From assembly GCA_021790335.1 (NCBI GenBank), contig JAJYEE010000002.1:68164-132163 (forward strand): 64,000 nt of DNA, given 5' to 3'. The DNA comes from Pseudomonadota bacterium (GTDB lineage Bacteria; Pseudomonadota; Gammaproteobacteria; Acidiferrobacterales; UBA6901). The translations under genes were made by a program, and so were the position numbers. This document shows, in pieces, positions 63,481 to 64,000 of this stretch (positions within the stretch are counted from its first letter, which is position 1; the number at the start of each line of letters is the position of its first letter). The notes beneath the pieces were generated by a model. That model was not told the origin of the DNA. It saw only the letters and a program-made list of their open reading frames with translations, and ran no database searches.

Positions 63481-63867
63481 TCAGGCTGCGGTCCCCGCTT
63501 CCAACTTCCTGAGCAGCATTTCCGCTTCCGCGACTTCGTCCTCACTGAAGACGTGAACGCCGACCTGGCGCAGCTTCGCGGCAGTCATTCCGGAGCCGGA
63601 CACTTTGGAGCCGGTAAAGCTTCCATCGAAAATGACATGCGATCCACTCGACGGGCTGCCTTCCTTCAATATCGTGATCCGGATGTTCCACTCCCGCGCA
63701 ACCTCTAGCGCCCGCCCCGCTCTCCTAAGGAAATACACCGTGACATCGCGACCGCCGAAATCGACGACTTTTGCCGAACCGTCAAGCACGTTTCCGACGA
63801 CGGAAGCGATCTCCGAGCGCAGACGCGGAACCGTGAGGCTGCCGTCAACCTCCAGGCACGCTGCCAC
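63481..63867 (-). CDS. Hypothetical protein
   Basis: 128 aa from GTG 63867. The frame is open with reasonable codon use and mixed alpha/beta character: LRSEIASVVGNVLDGSAKVVDFGGRDVTVYFLRRAGRALEVAREW, then a Gly/Ser-rich linker and an acidic C-terminal helix (SEDEVAEAEMLLRKLE). No signal peptide, membrane helix or family motif that I recognise. It lies 313 bases upstream of glcF on the same strand. Confidence 0.5.
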   Translation of the reverse strand: MAACLEVDGSLTVPRLRSEIASVVGNVLDGSAKVVDFGGRDVTVYFLRRAGRALEVAREWNIRITILKEGSPSSGSHVIFDGSFTGSKVSGSGMTAAKLRQVGVHVFSEDEVAEAEMLLRKLEAGTAA

Positions 63868-64000
63868 GATGCGTCCATCCCGATACTAGCGTTTCAGGAG
63901 GGGGTGATCGCAGAACATATCCTCTCCGTCGTAGCGGACGGCATGGCCTAGAAGACAGGCGCTAACGAGGACTGATTCCATCGCGTATCCCCACTGCAGC

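Overview
This is a 64 kb stretch of a high-GC chromosome from a gammaproteobacterium. The evidence is the gene order rluC / yceD-rpmF-plsX-fabH-fabD-fabG-acpP-fabF-pabB-pabC / mltG-tmk-holB-pilZ-tatD and a minor-pilin operon in the Pseudomonas order (fimU/fimT-pilV-pilW-pilX-pilY1-pilY2-pilE). A DsrC-like sulfur-relay protein, class I fructose-bisphosphate aldolase and several P-type ATPases would fit a sulfur-oxidising, possibly acid-tolerant lineage. That lineage placement is inference. No rRNA, tRNA or CRISPR array was found.

Layout. 1-8.6 kb is an accessory transport region: the tail of a membrane protein, an ABC importer with a fused double permease and an ATPase carrying a C-terminal regulatory domain, a methyltransferase, a decayed IS607-family element, and two MFS transporters (one NarK-like, one UMF1/Atg22-like). 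8.7-12 kb is a single ORF joining a CtpE-like P-type ATPase to a PAP2 phosphatase. 12-18 kb holds rne, divergent from rluC, a HAD phosphatase, a Rieske-like protein and an SppA-like protease. 17.8-22.1 kb on the minus strand holds a two-subunit biotin carboxylase (pycA-pycB), maf and a pentapeptide-repeat gene, sitting inside what is usually a continuous fatty-acid cluster. 22.3-30.9 kb is the fatty-acid synthesis and folate operon, headed by a near-consensus sigma-70 promoter only a few bases from the yceD start codon. 32.4-36.3 kb is mltG-tmk-holB-pilZ-tatD.

36.2-42.6 kb is the most unusual part. A tightly overlapping minus-strand operon encodes a PLP-dependent group II decarboxylase, a TPR/ATP-grasp ligase and a 583-aa fold-type I PLP enzyme. 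Just upstream lie a 37-aa Cys-containing peptide ORF on the opposite strand and a class V aminotransferase. Together they look like a small biosynthetic locus that could make an amine or amino-acid conjugate or modify a peptide. The product is unknown.

43.4-52.3 kb carries a P2-type cation ATPase, a DsrC-like protein retaining only one of the two conserved cysteines, an FtsH paralogue, an ArsR regulator with a methyltransferase, class I aldolase, and a frameshifted remnant of a flavoprotein disulfide oxidoreductase. 52.6-59.9 kb is the minor-pilin/PilY1 operon. 59.9-61.5 kb is a graveyard with IS3-family orfA debris and a truncated FAD-dehydrogenase N-terminus. The window ends with glcF and a small uncharacterised gene.

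Many long antisense ORFs in the track are shadows caused by high GC and were left out.
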